Notes: generated from the letters alone by a model not told the origin. DNA of 64,000 nt from Tubiluchus corallicola (GCA_030141605.1 JAQGDQ010000424.1:1-64000), one strand, 5' to 3'. Shown: positions 23,296-35,389, numbered from the stretch's first letter. Made by a program: numbers and translations.

Positions 23296-23418
23296 CTATT
23301 TCACAATCTCTTCCTCCAATCACTGGTCCACATTTACAATCATAGAAGCCAGGATAGTTTGCATCAACTTCACACGTACCGTTATTCTGACAGGGATTTG
23401 GTTCACAAGGATTCGCCA
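23296..23418 (-). CDS. EGF-like domain exon 6, polycystin-like gene
   Basis: The exon has 123 nt (41 codons) and phase 1-1, with acceptor TGTTTTCAG and donor GGTAAGTA. Cysteines lie at residues 5, 10, 16, 28, 30 and 39. The last loop reads [11 protein letters not shown] rather than GFTG-x-NCET, so it is more diverged than EGF1-5. Confidence 0.85.
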
Positions 23419-23938
23419 CTGAAAACATAGTATATTTACTGAAGCAACATGACACCAGAAACAGATGAAAAAATTTACCTTATTAGTTTAGTGAACGTAG
23501 TGTGACCAAAGTTAAGCTACATTGAACTTGGTTGGAAATGAATGGGTGATGTCTAATAAACTACTTCTGGGTGCTCTCATTTGTTCAACGCACTAGCCAT
23601 GGATATTTTATCTCATTCAGATGAAATAATATACTGGGTGGTGCTTAAAATGCACCAAAGTTTAGACTCAATCAATCAATCAATCAATTTATTTCACTCC
23701 AGCAATACATATACAAATACATCAACATATAATATTATTGAAACAAAAAAAGCAGTTTTGGGAAAAAAACGTTGATGAAGTCAAATTAACCAAATAAAAG
23801 ACACCTTGAAAGCTTGAAGCGAGACTACAATAATATTAGAAGTAATGTTCTACAAAGTTAAAATTTCACTGTGTTGTACAACAGTAAATTAGCTTTTGAT
23901 GGTGAAAATTACAAGTTTATAGCTTAAGTGGTTTTTAA

Positions 23939-24336
23939 CCCTTTCACTACTGAAGGTGGCACACTGCCACCTAAGTTTTTCATGCAAGGGACAGAAGACG
24001 GTAGACTGCCGCCCAAGTTCGGCACTAAGTGCAGTCACCCAGGTCTGTTTATTTCACTGCAACGGCCATGCAAAAACATTGTAGAAAAGTTTGACAGCCG
24101 TGGGATGGGGTTGCTTTGCAACAAGTAACACTTAGCCAGCCAAGCCAGGTGCATTCCATAATACTGTACTGTATGGTATGTTCCCAAACAAAATCACTTG
24201 TAGATCGTTGATGAAACGTATGTTTAGTTACTTGTTCTGCATTCTTATAAAATGGTTGCATATTATGGATTAGTATTGTGTCTTGTGAAAATTGATTTCT
24301 AAATATAAGTGCATGCCTATTTTGACGGTGTGCATG

Positions 24337-24368
<32 letters not shown>

Positions 24369-24524
24369 CATGTGTGTGTGCGTTCGAGTGCATGTGTAAA
24401 AATAAAACTAATATTTAATATTAGTACTCAATAATGAACAACTATTTGTTTATTTACAAGGTTCTGTTTTGTAACACACCACAAGAACTTATTGTCAAAT
24501 GTCCAAAAAGCAGTAGTGAAAGGG
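23939..24524 (-). mobile_element. piggyBac-like MITE, copy 2
   Basis: TTAA|CCCTTTCACTAC and GTAGTGAAAGGG|TTAA flank an interior complementary to copy 1 at 10906-11510. A (TG)n microsatellite at 24330-24382 lies inside. Confidence 0.83.
24330..24382 (+). repeat. (TG)n microsatellite
   Basis: A TG dinucleotide run with a few CG and CA interruptions, inside piggyBac-like copy 2. Copy 1 has a shorter CA-rich stretch at the equivalent place (11080-11130). Confidence 0.9.
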
Positions 24525-24792
24525 TTAACTTATGGCTGAAAAGCTTTTGTATGCTAAAAATAATAAAAAGCCGGAACAACGACAACTAATCATCACGGTC
24601 ATGTTGATGTATAAAACACTGACACATAAGCAACCAGTTTAAGTTCTCGTCTTCATCACAAAAAATAAATTACTGTTAACGATTTGTTGCCAAGAAAAAA
24701 TGAGACTCAATCCTCAGGATTATGGTATCTGGAATCTCTTTTAACAGAAAGTGTAGAATCGCTGCACAAAGCCGTTTACCACAAAGCAACTG

Positions 24793-26158
24793 CAGTAAGT
24801 TTTCGCTTAATGACTCCCCATTTAGCGACGTTTTCATTTTAACGACTCTGGACACTTGACACCTTTTTTCACATAATGACCCACAGTTTCATTTAAACGA
24901 CGCTGGACACTTGACACCTTTCTTTCACATAATGACCCAGCATTTCATTTTAACGACGCTGGACACTTGACACCTTTTCTCACATAATGACCGACCATTT
25001 CATTTTAACGACGCTGGACACTTGACACCTTTTTTTCACATAATGACCCACCGTTTCATTTTAACGACGCTGGACACTTGAAACCTTTTTTCACATAATG
25101 ACCCACCGTTTCATTTTAACGACGCTGGACGCTTGGCACCTTTTTTCACATAATGCTCCACCGTTTCATTTTAACGACGCTGGATGCTTGGCACCTTTTT
25201 TTCACATAATGACCCACCGTTTCATTTTAACGACGCTGGACGCTTGACACCTTTTTCCACATAATGACCCACCGTTTCATTTTAACGACGCTGGACGCTT
25301 GACACCTTTTTCCACATAATGACCCACCGTTTCATTTTAACGAAGCTGGACACTTGACACCTTTTTTCACATAATGACCCACCGTTTCATTTTAATGATG
25401 CTGGACACTTGACACCTTTTTTTCACATAATGACCCACCGTTTCATTTTAACGACGCTGGACACTTGACACCTTTTTTCACATAATGACCCACCATTTCA
25501 TTTTAACGGCTATTTTTTTACTTTGCTCTAAGCCAATTTTTATTTTATGAACAACTTTTTTGCCTAATTTGAAGCATCAAAATAGTACATATTGCGTTAT
25601 TCTGTTCTAAAAACACACTATTAACATAAACAGTGAAATTATTATACAAGTATTCGTTTTTATTTCCCAACTGACCAATAAATGTAAGCCATTTGGCATT
25701 TGTATCAAGTTTGAAATCTAATAGCAAGTTTTATGCAAGGAATTTTGCCTGCAGCCTGTTGCTATAGTAACCAAACTAGATAAAATTCCCCGAGGTCGCC
25801 CAGCGCTTGGCTTTGACTCCGCTCCAGTGACAGCAGTGTTTGTTGTTTAACCGCTGCCTAGAATTAAATGTTAATGAAAGAGAAACACTGACTAGGAAAG
25901 TAAGATATATAGGTGGTTTCAAGCAAACAAAAAGAAATTAATCAGTAGAAACACATAGTAGTAAAACTCGTAAAACCTTTAATTTATATGACTTTATTGA
26001 TTAAATTGATCTAACCAACATTGATTTTTGCCTCTGGAATGTATCTCAGCTCTTTTGCATTAATTTCTATAGAAGTCTCGGCTTCGTTTAACGACGTTTC
26101 GCTTAACGTCGCATTTTGCTGGAACGCATTAGCGTCGTTAAGCGAGGACTTATGGTAA
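24793..26158 (+). mobile_element. CGAGGACTTA-type MITE carrying a 56-bp satellite
   Basis: The left end TAAGTTTTCGCTTAATGAC and the right end complement TAAGTCCTCGCTTAACGAC are inverted repeats. The relative at 37252-37979 has the same ends in the opposite orientation. The interior from 25740 on (CTGTTGCTATAGTAACCA and onward) matches that relative. The class is uncertain. Confidence 0.65.
24832..25510 (+). repeat. 56-bp satellite, about 12 copies
   Basis: The unit reads GACCCACCGTTTCATTTTAA, CGACGCTGGACACTTGACAC, CTTTTTTCACATAAT. Units differ by a few substitutions and T-run length. A single-copy counterpart exists near 37915-37960 within the related MITE. Confidence 0.93.
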
Positions 26159-26264
26159 AGGCAAAAACTGTTGGGTGTTGGAACTAAATGCCGATAGGCT
26201 TAAGCGCGAGTATGTAGTTCTGTTACAAAATTTTAACTGTTTATAAAAACATAATAAACTCTAC

Positions 26265-26372
26265 CTGTTTCACAGTTCTGTCCAGTAAAGCCGAGTGCGC
26301 AAGTGCAAGTGTAGTTTGAGGCCGTTTCAAAGCAAACACCATTGTTCTGGCAAGGTTTTGAAATGCATATCA
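26265..26372 (-). CDS. EGF-like domain exon 5, polycystin-like gene
   Basis: The exon has 108 nt (36 codons) and phase 1-1, with acceptor CATTTCAG and donor GGTAGAGT. Cysteines lie at residues 3, 8, 14, 23, 25 and 34, and it ends GFTGQNCET. It starts only about 100 bp from the edge of the MITE that carries the 56-bp satellite (24793-26158). Confidence 0.87.
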
Positions 26373-26559
26373 CTGAAATGAAACAATTATAGTGGTTCTG
26401 TTAAGTTGTTGAAATTTAAGCTTTTTAAACAGGATTTCTCTTCTAAAAACATTTTCCAGTTGGGCTCATCAAAACATAATTGCACTGCTATCATACCATA
26501 TTTTGTACATGAAAAGTGAATGGCAAAGTTGCCACATAAGCAGCCATGTACAACTTCTT

Positions 26560-26990
26560 AAATGTGTGCTTGCAAACCAAAACCGTCCATAAGTCAGCAC
26601 AGCTTATGATGCTTCAAAGCAAAATGCAGCAAAAATTTGGCCAACTGCCAGTTTTTTGATTTTTATAAAAACAAATGCTAAATATATTGAACTTTTATAT
26701 TCTACCATCACATTACCAAGAAAATGTTCAAAAAACACTAAAAATTTAACTTTATAACTCCTTCCTCATTTTTCTGTCTAGAAACTAGTACTGCAATTGT
26801 AAAAAAACTTCTAACTCCGATATTTTCTAACTCCGATAGCAGCTCATGGAAGCAGTCATGTTGCTTCAGGTTTCTTGCCAAGCCCAGATGTTCGTCTGGA
26901 AGAGCCATCTACTGGATTTAAACATAACTTTCGTTTTTCTCTTGCAAATTCCGTAGCAACGAACATTTGTACGGCTGCTAAATAGAGCAC
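26560..26990 (+). repeat. 430-bp dispersed repeat, copy 1
   Basis: It matches 35390-35815 in direct orientation, from CCAAAACC(G/A)TCCATAAGTC through ATGTTCAAAAAACACTAAAA to GAAGAGCCATCTACTG. It adjoins the segment at 27000-27150 that recurs near 8285. Confidence 0.8.
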
Positions 26991-27158
26991 AATGATGAAG
27001 ACCTAACATGTAAAGCTCTTGCAACCTTTGCAGTGCATACTTAAGCTGGCAAGTGATGACTCGTACTTCTCCTATACTACACTCATCGGCTAACAGATTC
27101 AGTCGATTAATTGGGTCATCCCAAAGTGAGTCTATTAAGCGGCTCCTACTATGTATAC

Positions 27159-27446
27159 CTTGTGCCTCATAAACGCTGTTTTTCAAATCTCCACCGCATT
27201 GATGGTTCTTGTCGGCCAAACAAACGTATTTGCAAGCTATCCACTCTGTTGCTTGACCATGGTGACCAAACGACCCGTTTCCGCACCTGCACTCGGTTAG
27301 ATACTGAAGAGCAAAGTACCTATAACCATTCGATAGACAAAACGTAGCACACAGCTTGGGAGACGTGAACTCGTGCGTCATTGGTACAGAGTCGAAATCT
27401 CTGTCGTTCACATCGTCGTGCCAGCAACCCAAATGCCTGAACGACA
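27159..27446 (-). CDS. WSC domain exon 3, polycystin-like gene
   Basis: The exon has 288 nt and phase 1-1, with acceptor GTTTTCTAG and donor GGTATACA. It starts VSFRHLGCWHDD (Trp in place of the usual Tyr after LGC), has the core YFALQYLTECRCG, and ends HQCGGDLKNSVYEAQ. The frame stays open for about 100 further codons into the intron, but that stretch is repeat-derived and loses all WSC features. Confidence 0.9.
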
Positions 27447-28088
27447 CTAGAAAACAACTATAAACTATGTAGTTCAATGATATATTACTCAGAGCTACGG
27501 CAACGTTTACTACATGAGAAACTGATTGGTAGTGGGGACATCAGCGTAGAAGAAAGTTATCGAGCAAATGAAAAGTCAGAAGCACAAACTACATCACTTA
27601 CCACTACAAAGTAAGTAGAAAAGGGCACAGGAAACATGGCACAAGAAAAAAGGGCAAAATGTAAAACAAAAACCCACTCAGTGGAAAGTACACTGTTGCC
27701 AAAACTAGAACAATCCTAGACATGCCAGTCTCATTTTCTTGCTAGAAATGCAATAGAAATTATAATACATGCAAACCAACTAATCTAATTTTTGTCGTAC
27801 GGCTAGATATAAAGCAGTTTTGTACCTATGGCGTTAAGCATTACGGCATTGTATTACGTCATCCACATTGTAATTTTTTACATATTCAATCTTCGCAATT
27901 GCAAGATAAACTAAACGATAAACTACACGTCTACATTTTCTCAGCTAGTAAAAAATTAACTGTTTGAGATTTTAACACTATCACCACACAGCATTTTCTC
28001 TTGTTTAACAAGACAATAAACAGTACTCAAAACAGCTGCTGTTCTTTCATGTCAATTCCTGTGTGCAAAAACTTATAAATAAGAGATA
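27447..28088. other. Intron sequence, no feature seen
   Basis: No repeat or gene could be recognised here. Confidence 0.45.
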
Positions 28089-28557
28089 CAGTGCTTCCTC
28101 GTTACTTCGCGGTTCGTTTATCACGGACTCGCTGTATCGTGGGTTTTCAAAAATACTAATGTCAAATATTTATCGCCGAATTTTCGCTGTTTTGCGGGTT
28201 TTTGCGGTACTCCGTCTAAAGTATTTTTGCACATGCATAATACCTATTGTACAGTAATGTATAGATTTGATGAATTTTGCATAAAAAATCACAAAATGTA
28301 TAAAAATATATTAAAAATATTAATTCTAACATTAAAAGAATATTATAAATCATAAAAAATGACCATTTACAGTAAATTGTGTATTTATTCGGCAGATGAA
28401 TACACACCAAAAACGAAATGTAGTACTTGTGCCCACTTGAGATGCTACTTGCCGACGTAAGATTACTAAAATAAGTATAGCGTTCCCTACTTCGTGGCAA
28501 TTCACTTATCGCGGGTGGGCCTGGAACGGAACACCCGCGTAAAGTGAGGGAACACTG
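28089..28557 (+). mobile_element. pogo/Tigger-like MITE, copy 2
   Basis: TA|CAGTGCTTCCTCGTTACTTC to AAAGTGAGGGAACACTG. It has the shared TATTTATCGC and CGGCAGATGAATACACACC blocks. Confidence 0.8.
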
Positions 28558-28986
28558 CACTGTGTTTATTTGTCTAATAAGACAGCTGAGTATATTTTGA
28601 CGCTAAAGCAAATAATCTGTCCGAAACACTACTCTAGGCAACACAATTTTTGACAAAATGCTTTTTTAACATTAGCCCAGCTTATGGATTCCGAATTAGT
28701 ATTCTTCAAGCATCCAAACCGCATATTACTTATTGATATTAATACACATCCTTCTTTTAGCAGCTTAAATAATAATATTCACCGATATCAGAATCCCGTG
28801 ATTTCTGTGATGCATTACAAGAACACGCTATTGATAAACAAAAAATGAGACAGTCTTCATAAGATATTGTCTGGTAAAATAAATACACTCGCTAATTGTC
28901 CGAAACCAACTAGTAACACAAAAATTACAGTTACTCGTAACTTCTCAACATGCACAACATACAAAGTTCCAACTCATATACTTATA

Positions 28987-29356
28987 CACACATATCTCGG
29001 TTAGCCAGTCCTCGCTTTTACACATATGGGAAAGTTCGAACAAAATCTGGTCCGTTGAAAAGTCCCGCATACTACAGACACAGTCCGTTTTTTCGCGAGC
29101 TGACTGCTAGTTTGCAGGCCATCACTTTGTTTACATCCAAGCACTGTGTAATGACACATGTGTAGCTTGTATGTCAGCGTGTTTGGTGGTTTAATCAGCT
29201 TGTGTAAGTGGTTTAGAGTCAGTTATGCAGAGTCATTTGAGTCAGTTGCCAACAGTTTTTACATGATTGATTCCACATTACTGTGAGTCTAAAACACGGC
29301 GCCTGCCATATTAGTTTAGTCTCCTCACTTTTGCCAGGCAAACCGAGAAATGAGCG
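28987..29356 (+). mobile_element. TA-flanked MITE (370 bp), relative of 8990-9746
   Basis: Ends TA|CACACATATCTCGGTTAGCC and GGCAAACCGAGAAATGAGCG|TA. The interior shares GTCCCGCATACTA and GTGTAGCTTGTATGTCAG with the 757-bp copy. It is shorter because it lacks one internal segment. Confidence 0.75.
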
Positions 29357-29393
29357 TACAGGAGAATTCCGGAAAAAACCTATCTCTACATTA

Positions 29394-29549
<156 letters not shown>

Positions 29550-29855
29550 TCATTAACATTAGTGGAAACAGGAAGGCCAATATATAATGCTAGGGTCAGT
29601 AACAATAAGCAAACAAATTATGCAGATACTGCGTAAAAAAATTTAACAAGTACTAGTTTTGTGTTTCATAGCACTTCTGACAATCCATTTATGATAAATG
29701 TACATTTCAGTACGCATTGTGCATTGTGCTGCCATCTGGCGGCAAACAAAGAAGTGATAAAACAGAATAAAGTATCATGACTGCCTGAGTAGTACTTCTT
29801 ATGCAATGTATTAACATTTAAGACCCTATTAAAAATGAAAGAGAAGCGTAAGTAC

Positions 29856-29969
29856 CTGTTTCACAGTTCACGCCGGTAAAGCCTGGTTCACAGACGCAAA
29901 TATACCTATTAAACGGCAAATCTTCCACGCACTTTCCTTTATTTCGACAGGGCTGTGATAAACAAGATA
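29856..29969 (-). CDS. EGF-like domain exon 3, polycystin-like gene
   Basis: The exon has 114 nt (38 codons) and phase 1-1, with acceptor TTATTTGCAG and donor GGTACTTA. Cysteines lie at residues 3, 8, 14, 25, 27 and 36, and it ends [11 protein letters not shown] two-residue insert lies between cysteines 3 and 4 compared with EGF1. Confidence 0.88.
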
Positions 29970-30635
29970 CTGCAAATAATGAAAAACATTCACATAATTT
30001 AAAACATACTTTATATGTCGCACTATGGCATTGTTTCAACACAGTGTAAAGCGAAACAAATATGTGTAATTTTAATGTTGTAGTTTTTAATTGTAATTTT
30101 AAGCAAACAAACATGCAAAAATTTATACATAAACTTGATAAAATCCTGAACCAAAAATTTTTTTGCTTGTCAATAACCTAAATTGTTACAGTTGAAGAAT
30201 ATGCCAGAACATTATTTTTAAGCACGGGACAACTGACAACAAACTGTGTGAGCCACAGTACTTTCTCTACCTAGCAGCACACTAAACAGTGCAGCATACA
30301 GCATCTTATCTCAGACATGTGCGCATGACCGCACGCACACAACAGCCAAATACACTAGCCGATGCTTGGGCTGTGAAGTAAACAGTACTTCGCTCACATG
30401 CTCTGGCTCTACACAAGTATGAAGAAAGAATTACAGACAAAAGACTTATTATATTGGGTATTATCGAATAATACTGAATGAAAACGGGGTGTGGCAGTTC
30501 TACAGTACCTATACACAAGCTGCCACTACTACTCACACATATAACTGGTTGCTCAACTACAGCATAAAGATACATTTTCGACAATACTGTCAACAGGCAG
30601 AAAATCACCACTGTAATTTTTAACAGTGTAATGTA
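29970..30635. other. Intron sequence, no feature seen
   Basis: An open frame at 30306-30656 on the minus strand has no recognisable domain and runs into a MITE, so I do not call it a gene. Confidence 0.45.
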
Positions 30636-31232
30636 CAGTGTTCCCTCACTTATCACGGGTGTTCCGTTCCAGGCCCATCCGCGATAAGTGAATTTCCGTG
30701 AAGTGGGGACGCTATACTTATTTTAATAGTTATACATTTTTAGTCTTTACAAACCCTCCCCACACTCTTATACATAACCCTTTCCCATTCCCTTAATGAC
30801 TTTTCCCACACTGTACATGTACCTTTTAAAAAACTTTACTTCAATGTTCATAAAAATGTTTTAAGTTTTAAACCTTGTAGCATCTCAAGCATGTGCAAGT
30901 ACTACATTTTGTTTTTGGTGTGTATTCATCCGCCGAATAAATACACTATTTACTGTAAATAGTAATTTTTATGATTTATAATATCCTTTAATGTTGGAAT
31001 TAATATTGTTAATATATTTTCATACATTTTGTGATTTTTTATGCAAAATTCATCAAATCTATACATTACTGTACAACACGTATTACGCATGTGCAAATAC
31101 TTTAGACGGAGTACCGCAAAAACCGGCAAAACAGCGAAAATACCGCGATAAATATTTTACATTAATATTTTTGAAAACCCGCAAAACAGCAAGTCCGAGA
31201 TAAACGAACCACGAAGTAGCGAGGAAACACTG
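30636..31232 (-). mobile_element. pogo/Tigger-like MITE, copy 3
   Basis: CAGTGTTCCCTCACTTATC to AGCGAGGAAACACTG. It is oriented opposite to copies 1 and 2, with the full interior (CCCTTTCCCATTC, CGCCGAATAAATACAC). Confidence 0.82.
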
Positions 31233-31519
31233 TTAATCGAAAATCGTGCACCTATAAGTAATGTAGATATATGCTAACAAGGGTTTTCTGCAACTCATTA
31301 CAACTAATAATTGTGGTGAAGTAAAACCAAAACGGTTCATGAACATTCTGCCATTCACAGTCATAACCTAATTAATGCTAATAAAGGCTTTAATAACTTT
31401 CAAGGCAGCTAAGTATTCTGTTACATATATTGTTCTAATGCCTTCAGGACCGTAAGAGTTTGCTGCATTTTGCATAGGTTCATGAAAAATGGCTCTCATT
31501 AAGTGGCTGTTACATTATA

Positions 31520-31895
31520 CAGTGTTCCCTCGCTACTTCGCGGTTCATTTGTCGTGGACTCGCTGTTTCGCTGGTTTTCAAAAATGTTGATGTAAAATAT
31601 TTATCGTGGTATTTTCGCTGTTTCACGGGTTTTTGCGATACTCCGTCAAAATTACGTATCTAGGTTTAAGAGTTTAAAACATTTTTATGAACATTTAAGT
31701 AAAGTTTTTTAAAAGGTACATGTACAGTATCGGAAAAGGGTTATGGGAAAGGGTTATGTATAAGAGTGTGAGGAGGGTTTATAAAGACTAAAAATGTATA
31801 ACTACTAAAATAAGTATAGCGTCCCCACTTCACGGAAATTCACTTATCGCGGATGGGCCTGGAACGGAACACCCGTGATAAGTGAGGAAACACTG
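31520..31895 (+). mobile_element. pogo/Tigger-like MITE, copy 4 (internally deleted)
   Basis: TA|CAGTGTTCCCTCGCTACTTC to GATAAGTGAGGAAACACTG. The middle block holding the CGGCGGATGAATACACACC segment is missing, so the element is about 376 bp. Confidence 0.82.
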
Positions 31896-32307
31896 CATTT
31901 GTTAATTTTTGTAGATTTCTGCTCCTGACACAGTGGATTTTCGTGCAAAATTATATATGAGATGCATTTGCTCACCTTAGACAACTTAAAAATCAATTTT
32001 TGAAAATAAATTGAAAAAACTTTAGGTAACTGCAGTGTTTGCACTGTAGCAATGTACAGTATCACTTGTGTGAAACCAATTAATGCAGAAAATTTCAACT
32101 ATCCAGACACAACCTGATAGTTAGGATAGTTATAACTTTAGTTATGTCTGTGCTCATGCAGTAGCAGAAAAGTCATAGGTCTTATAAGACTTATTTTGAA
32201 TGGTGTGGTCCTGCAGGAGTTAAAATAAGTTGAAAGTAAAAATGATTTTGCTCATATAATAAAAAAGTAATAATATGTCTTTAAATGCCCTGAGGCAATA
32301 CATCCTT

Positions 32308-32727
32308 ATGGGAAGCCACGACACACTTATGGGAAGCCACGACACACTTACGGGAAAGCCACGACACACTTATGGGAAGCCACGACGCGCTTACGGGAAG
32401 CCACGACGCGCTTACGGGAAGCCACCACGCGCTTACGGGAAGCCACCACGCGCTTACGGGAAGCCACGACGTGCTTACGGGAAGCCACGACACACGGGAA
32501 GCCATGACGCGCTTACGGAAAGCCACCACAAGCTTACAGGAAGCCACGACGAGCTTACGGGAAGCCACCACAAGCTTACGGGAAGCCACGACGCGCTTAC
32601 GGGAAGCCACGACACGCTTACGGGAAGCCACCACAAGCTTACGGGAAGCCACGACGCACTTACGGGAAGCCAAGACGTGCTTACGGAAGCCACGATGCGC
32701 TTACGGAAAGCCACAACGCGTTACGGA
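32308..32727 (+). repeat. 21-bp minisatellite, about 20 copies
   Basis: The unit is ACGGGAAGCCACGACGCGCT plus T, with ACCACAAGC and ACACACTT variants. Being a multiple of three, it leaves several frames open (GKPRRAY or TGSHDAL repeats on one strand, WLPVSAS and ASRKRVV on the other). It is locally GC-rich. It lies in the intron between WSC2 and EGF3. I see no splice sites or start context to support coding. Confidence 0.92.
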
Positions 32728-32869
32728 ACTACGGATCACTAGTATTCAATTTTCAAATGTATGGTGTTAACCACCATACAGGAACATTTCAATACAGCGG
32801 CAGTACAAATTAATTTTATGCTTTACAGGCAATTTTTTTGCAAATGTCTTTGTTATATTCTTCTACGTG

Positions 32870-33060
32870 TTTCTAAGTGATTACTTCACATTGATTATTT
32901 CTGCAACGCTTTCCGATTTCCTTGACTTTCTGCCCATTTTCATCATTTTCCCGACTTTTTACCAAAATATCTTTTTCCTTGACTTTTCCATGACTTTTCA
33001 GGATAACCTATATTTTCAAGTATTTTCCAGGATTTTCCGTCTGCGGGAATACGGCAAATA
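32870..33060 (+). mobile_element. hAT-like MITE fragment next to WSC exon 2
   Basis: It has CATGACTTTTCAGGATAACC and TATTTTCAAGTATTTTCC, the motifs of the element at 34307-34768. Only one end is present and it runs to within about 20 bp of the WSC2 donor. Confidence 0.55.
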
Positions 33061-33080
33061 TGAAAAAATACAGCACACAC

Positions 33081-33380
33081 CTGAAGCGACGTAGATACTG
33101 TTACGCAAATTTCCTCCGCACTTTTCGGCAAAATCTGGCACCACTTGACTTACTGGACAATCAGGATGGCACTCGGACAACCGTCTTTCATGGTCCACCC
33201 TGCCGAATTTAACCGCACACCTGCATTCCGTTCTGAACTGCAAGCCGTAGAACTTGTAGCCGTGCTTTAGACAGTGCGTACCGCACAGTTCAGGGGTGGC
33301 ATAGTGTTGAGTGTCGACCATAAGGTTAAAGTCTCTCTTCTCTCCGTTGTCACCATAACAGCCCAGATATCTGTACGAAA
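33081..33380 (-). CDS. WSC domain exon 2, polycystin-like gene
   Basis: The exon has 300 nt and phase 1-1, with acceptor TTTTTTAG and donor GGTGTGTG. It starts VSYRYLGCYGDN, has the core FYGLQFRTECRC and ends EKCGGNLRNSIYVAS, all diagnostic of WSC. It is the longest of the four WSC exons because of an insert before the last cysteine pair (around SQVVPDFA). Two downstream EGF exons repeat the first group. Confidence 0.9.
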
Positions 33381-33439
33381 CTAAAAAATTTTCAAAATTA
33401 TTACACATTGAAACGTGACAGTTCTCAGAAAGCAGGTTA

Positions 33440-33980
33440 AAGGAAAACCGTAGCCAATCTTAAACTATAACTCAAAACAATCTATTCTTTGAGATATTGA
33501 AAGGAAACATACTATTTTTTTCAAACATGATTTACGTGAAAGAATTACTACCATAGAAACCTAATTGCGCATTCGTGTGGCTAGTTCTTCACTGTTACAT
33601 GCGTTTTGCCATTTTCTAGTTAGATGGGCACTAGTGAGGGAATCTCAGAAACGTGTTGCACAAAAAACGTGCAGTACCTCTCTGTCCAGATGTTGTTCAG
33701 TTATAATGTAGAGCACATGAATGAGCACAGAGGTAAATTTGCGGAGTTTTTTATGTATCACACTTAATTTTGTACAGTAGCACTGTACTTCAATTTTCGC
33801 TTTCGCAAACACGTGCGACACGGAATATTTGTGCTGTTGAAAATTATGTTCAGTTGTGATGTCATGAATAGTTGGGCTCGCCCACCATTAATTAAGTCTT
33901 TAACCCATTGTTTAAACATCAGAAATGCTTTCTGCATTATTATAGGTGTTAATACACATTTTACCAAACTTTAAAATGGG
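33440..33980 (+). repeat. Dispersed repeat with TTAAAGGAAAACC end, copy 1
   Basis: It matches the complement of about 41640-42200 and the plus strand at 52070-52340 (GGAAACATACTA, GTGAAAGAATTA, GCATTTCGCCATT, GTACCTCTC). Confidence 0.7.
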
Positions 33981-34306
33981 GGTAGGATATGAAAAGTCAT
34001 TCTGTTTTCCATTAAGAATAAGTTTATTGCCACAACCTCGAATAATAAAGAGAAATTAGAAACAGCCTCATTTCTGATAAATCTCTTACTCCTGCACAAA
34101 CTGACCAAACTCTGTGGTTTTAGGCATTGAATTTAGGGTCCACTCTCAGAGCTCTATTATCAAGATCTGTCCATCACCCCTGGATTCATAAATAGAAATT
34201 TTTGAAAGGTTTGTAAATTTAACAATAGCTACAGCATTTTAAACACGATGACTTAGTAACAGCTATTACCTTCTCGGAGGGGTGTGGGGTGTAGGGGTGG
34301 GAGCAT

Positions 34307-34768
34307 CAGGGTTCCCACACAATTTTAAAATAAATTTTCCTGAATTTTCCATGACTTTTCCCTGACGAAATATTGATATTCCATGACCAAGATAAGCAGA
34401 AATTGCATTACCAGGATACGTATTCAAACGTTTTTGTGTATGGACATTCATACATATGCTGATATATAATGTGTCAACACAGTTGCAGTAGTGCTAACGA
34501 AATTACACTAATCACATTAAACAAACTTTCTTAATCCAATCATTATTTTTGGAACGGAAATTGAAACTGGGAACCTGCCATAGGAAAATTTTATTTGAAC
34601 ACGAATCGCTGAAAAATATGTTTGGAAAAATATCGGTTCACCGTGATTATTTTTGCAACCCTTTCCAAATTCCATGACTTTTTACCAAATTATCTTTTTC
34701 CCCGACCTTTCCATGACTTTCCAGGATAGCCTGTATTTTCAAGGATTTTCCCTGATCGTGGGAACCCC
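34307..34768 (+). mobile_element. hAT-like MITE with CAGGGTTCCCAC ends
   Basis: Ends CAGGGTTCCCACACAATTTT and the complement of CCTGATCGTGGGAACCCCG, with repeated TTTTCCATGACTTTTCC inside. This pattern is familiar from short hAT elements in many animals. An 8-bp target duplication could not be confirmed. Confidence 0.6.
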
Positions 34769-35069
34769 GACATCTAAGTCAACATTTATAAATGCTGAAA
34801 AAGCATGATGTCATCACTTGGCAAGAAGACAGTAGTATTTAAATCCACGCTGCTAGTCTTGGCTGCAGCTGCATGATTTACTTGTTCAGGTGGCAATCAA
34901 TTATGTCAGATAAACAATTCAGCAATAAATTTCCATCAATCTCTAACTTGTGTAATTTGCTTTAAACGGTGAGTTGCAATTATATCACTTCACGAACAAA
35001 ACACGCTGCAGCCTCAATTTGAAAAAATTTAGCTCTTGCTTTTTTCCAGTTTGCATATGTGCTTGTCTG

Positions 35070-35300
35070 CTTTCCGTCTGGGAAGTCGTGAGTTCGAACC
35101 AGCGGCCGGGTTCATACCAAACACTTTAAAAATGGTACCTGCTGTTGCCCTGCCTGACGCGTGGTATTTAAGGTAAAAGTGGGGTAATAACAGTCTCTGT
35201 TATGTAGTTGTAGGTTGTTATTTACAGTCGGCGATAATAGCTCTTTGAGCTAATGTTAATTGTTGACCCAAAAGCCGACTTTAAATAAAGATTATTATTA

Positions 35301-35370
<70 letters not shown>

Positions 35371-35385
35371 GTTATTATTATTATC
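35070..35385 (+). mobile_element. tRNA-headed SINE with (ATT)n tail
   Basis: GAGTTCGAACC at about 35091 is a pol III B box. The body runs to CCGACTTTAAATAAAGATT, then a long ATT trinucleotide tract (35290-35380). The A box is poorly kept. Not a functional tRNA. Confidence 0.55.
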
Positions 35386-35389
35386 TGCG

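Noticed and set aside
25752-25766. X-box-like GTTGCTATAGTAAC
   Set aside because: It lies inside a MITE and recurs in its relative near 37618; a repeat feature, not a promoter.
26866-27158. 100-codon extension of WSC exon 3
   Set aside because: It follows a usable donor and matches dispersed repeats, so treated as intron.
32275-32770. Repeat proteins of GKPRRAY or ASRKRVV type
   Set aside because: 21-bp satellite keeps frames open on both strands; no splice or start support.
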